Of a stretch of 7,476 nucleotides of DNA, positions 7,050 through 7,476 are shown in pieces. This DNA is from Filomicrobium sp. (GTDB taxonomy: Bacteria; Pseudomonadota; Alphaproteobacteria; Rhizobiales; Hyphomicrobiaceae). The stretch lies in contig JAJFHK010000091.1 of assembly GCA_021775655.1 (NCBI GenBank), forward strand, positions 1 to 7,476. The letters are read 5' to 3'. Positions within the stretch are counted from its first letter, which is position 1. The number at the start of each line of letters is the position of its first letter. The notes under the pieces are model-generated. The model saw only the letters and a list, made by a program, of their open reading frames with translations. It ran no database searches and was not told the origin of the DNA. Position numbers and translations under genes: made by a program.

Positions 7050-7476
7050 ATGTCCGAGACGCCGCGTAAAGTCACCCGAGCCCTTCTTTCAGTATCCGAC
7101 AAAACCGGCTTGCTGCCATTCGCGCACGCGCTATCCCAAATGGGCATCGAACTCGTTTCGACCGGCGGTACCGCGAACGCGCTCAAGACCGCCGGCCTAT
7201 CGGTGCGAGATGTCTCTGAATTGACCGGCATGCCTGAGATGATGGACGGACGCGTAAAGACGTTGCATCCCAAAGTTCACGGCGGTCTCCTTGCGATGCG
7301 CGATAATGCAGATCATCAAGCCGCTGCTGATGAGCACGGCATCAGTCAGATCCACCTCTTGGCTGTCTCGCTTTACCCATTTGAAGAAACACTGGCAGCC
7401 GGCGGCGACTTCGATGCCTTGATTGAGAACATCGACATCGGCGGACCAGCGATGATCCGTGCCGCGGCAAAGAACC
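7050..7476 (+). CDS. purH: PurH, bifunctional AICAR transformylase / IMP cyclohydrolase, N-terminal part
   Basis: PurH performs the last two steps of IMP synthesis: formylation of AICAR using 10-formyl-tetrahydrofolate, then ring closure of FAICAR. The window holds 142 codons, covering most of the N-terminal IMP cyclohydrolase (MGS-like) domain; the transformylase domain lies past the window. Visible motifs are [12 protein letters not shown] (10-21), [11 protein letters not shown] (35-45), [19 protein letters not shown] (63-81), LYPFEETLA (108-116) and [16 protein letters not shown] (127-142). Lys70, Tyr109 and Asp129 align with conserved active-site positions I recall from ATIC/PurH. Ser107 replaces the Asn that usually precedes LYPF. 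ATG at 7050 is chosen because [18 protein letters not shown] is a normal family N-terminus and no in-frame ATG lies nearby upstream; the ribosome site is weak. It is the fourth gene of the plus-strand run, and no terminator is seen before it. Confidence 0.97.
   Translation, partial: MSETPRKVTRALLSVSDKTGLLPFAHALSQMGIELVSTGGTANALKTAGLSVRDVSELTGMPEMMDGRVKTLHPKVHGGLLAMRDNADHQAAADEHGISQIHLLAVSLYPFEETLAAGGDFDALIENIDIGGPAMIRAAAKN

Noticed and set aside
6937..7224. 95-codon plus-strand frame starting at GTG 6937
   Set aside because: Most of it overlaps purH in the wrong frame. The part before purH has no recognisable content or ribosome site.

Overview
This window reads as an ordinary chromosomal stretch of an alphaproteobacterium, most likely of the Hyphomicrobiales (Rhizobiales). 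The evidence is the gene set and order: a DUF1674/SDHAF4 gene divergent from htpX, and the run htpX, rsmB, a signal-less heparinase II/III-family gene, then purH. That order matches what I remember from rhizobial and hyphomicrobial genomes. Composition is moderately GC-rich, and several starts have clear Shine-Dalgarno sequences. I see no insertion sequence, CRISPR array, tRNA or rRNA, and no sign of a mobile island.

The layout has three blocks. (a) Positions 1-1745 hold two convergent genes: the 3' end of a ChaA-type Ca2+/H+ antiporter (+), and a TadG-like membrane-anchored von Willebrand A protein (-). A strong hairpin with an A-tract on one side and a T-tract on the other lies between them and can end transcription from both sides. 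(b) Positions 1746-2581 hold a 430-base intergenic region with no convincing gene. Next comes a small minus-strand gene for an SDHAF4-type succinate dehydrogenase assembly factor, then a 157-base divergent control region. (c) Positions 2582-7476 hold four plus-strand genes: HtpX membrane zinc protease, RsmB 16S rRNA m5C methyltransferase (7 bases after htpX, so probably co-transcribed), the heparinase II/III-family protein, and the first 142 codons of purH, which runs off the window.

The genes are mainly housekeeping: membrane protein quality control, ribosome modification, complex II assembly and purine synthesis. No single pathway joins them. The best puzzle is the heparinase-like protein. 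It has no signal peptide and sits between rRNA-modification and purine genes. It also seems to lack the Tyr-His pair that I would expect after the DGGH-type motif in classical lyases of the family. I found no clear case for a new multi-gene system, and the remaining findings are modest: start-site corrections, small ORFs in leaders, and unusual residues in conserved motifs.
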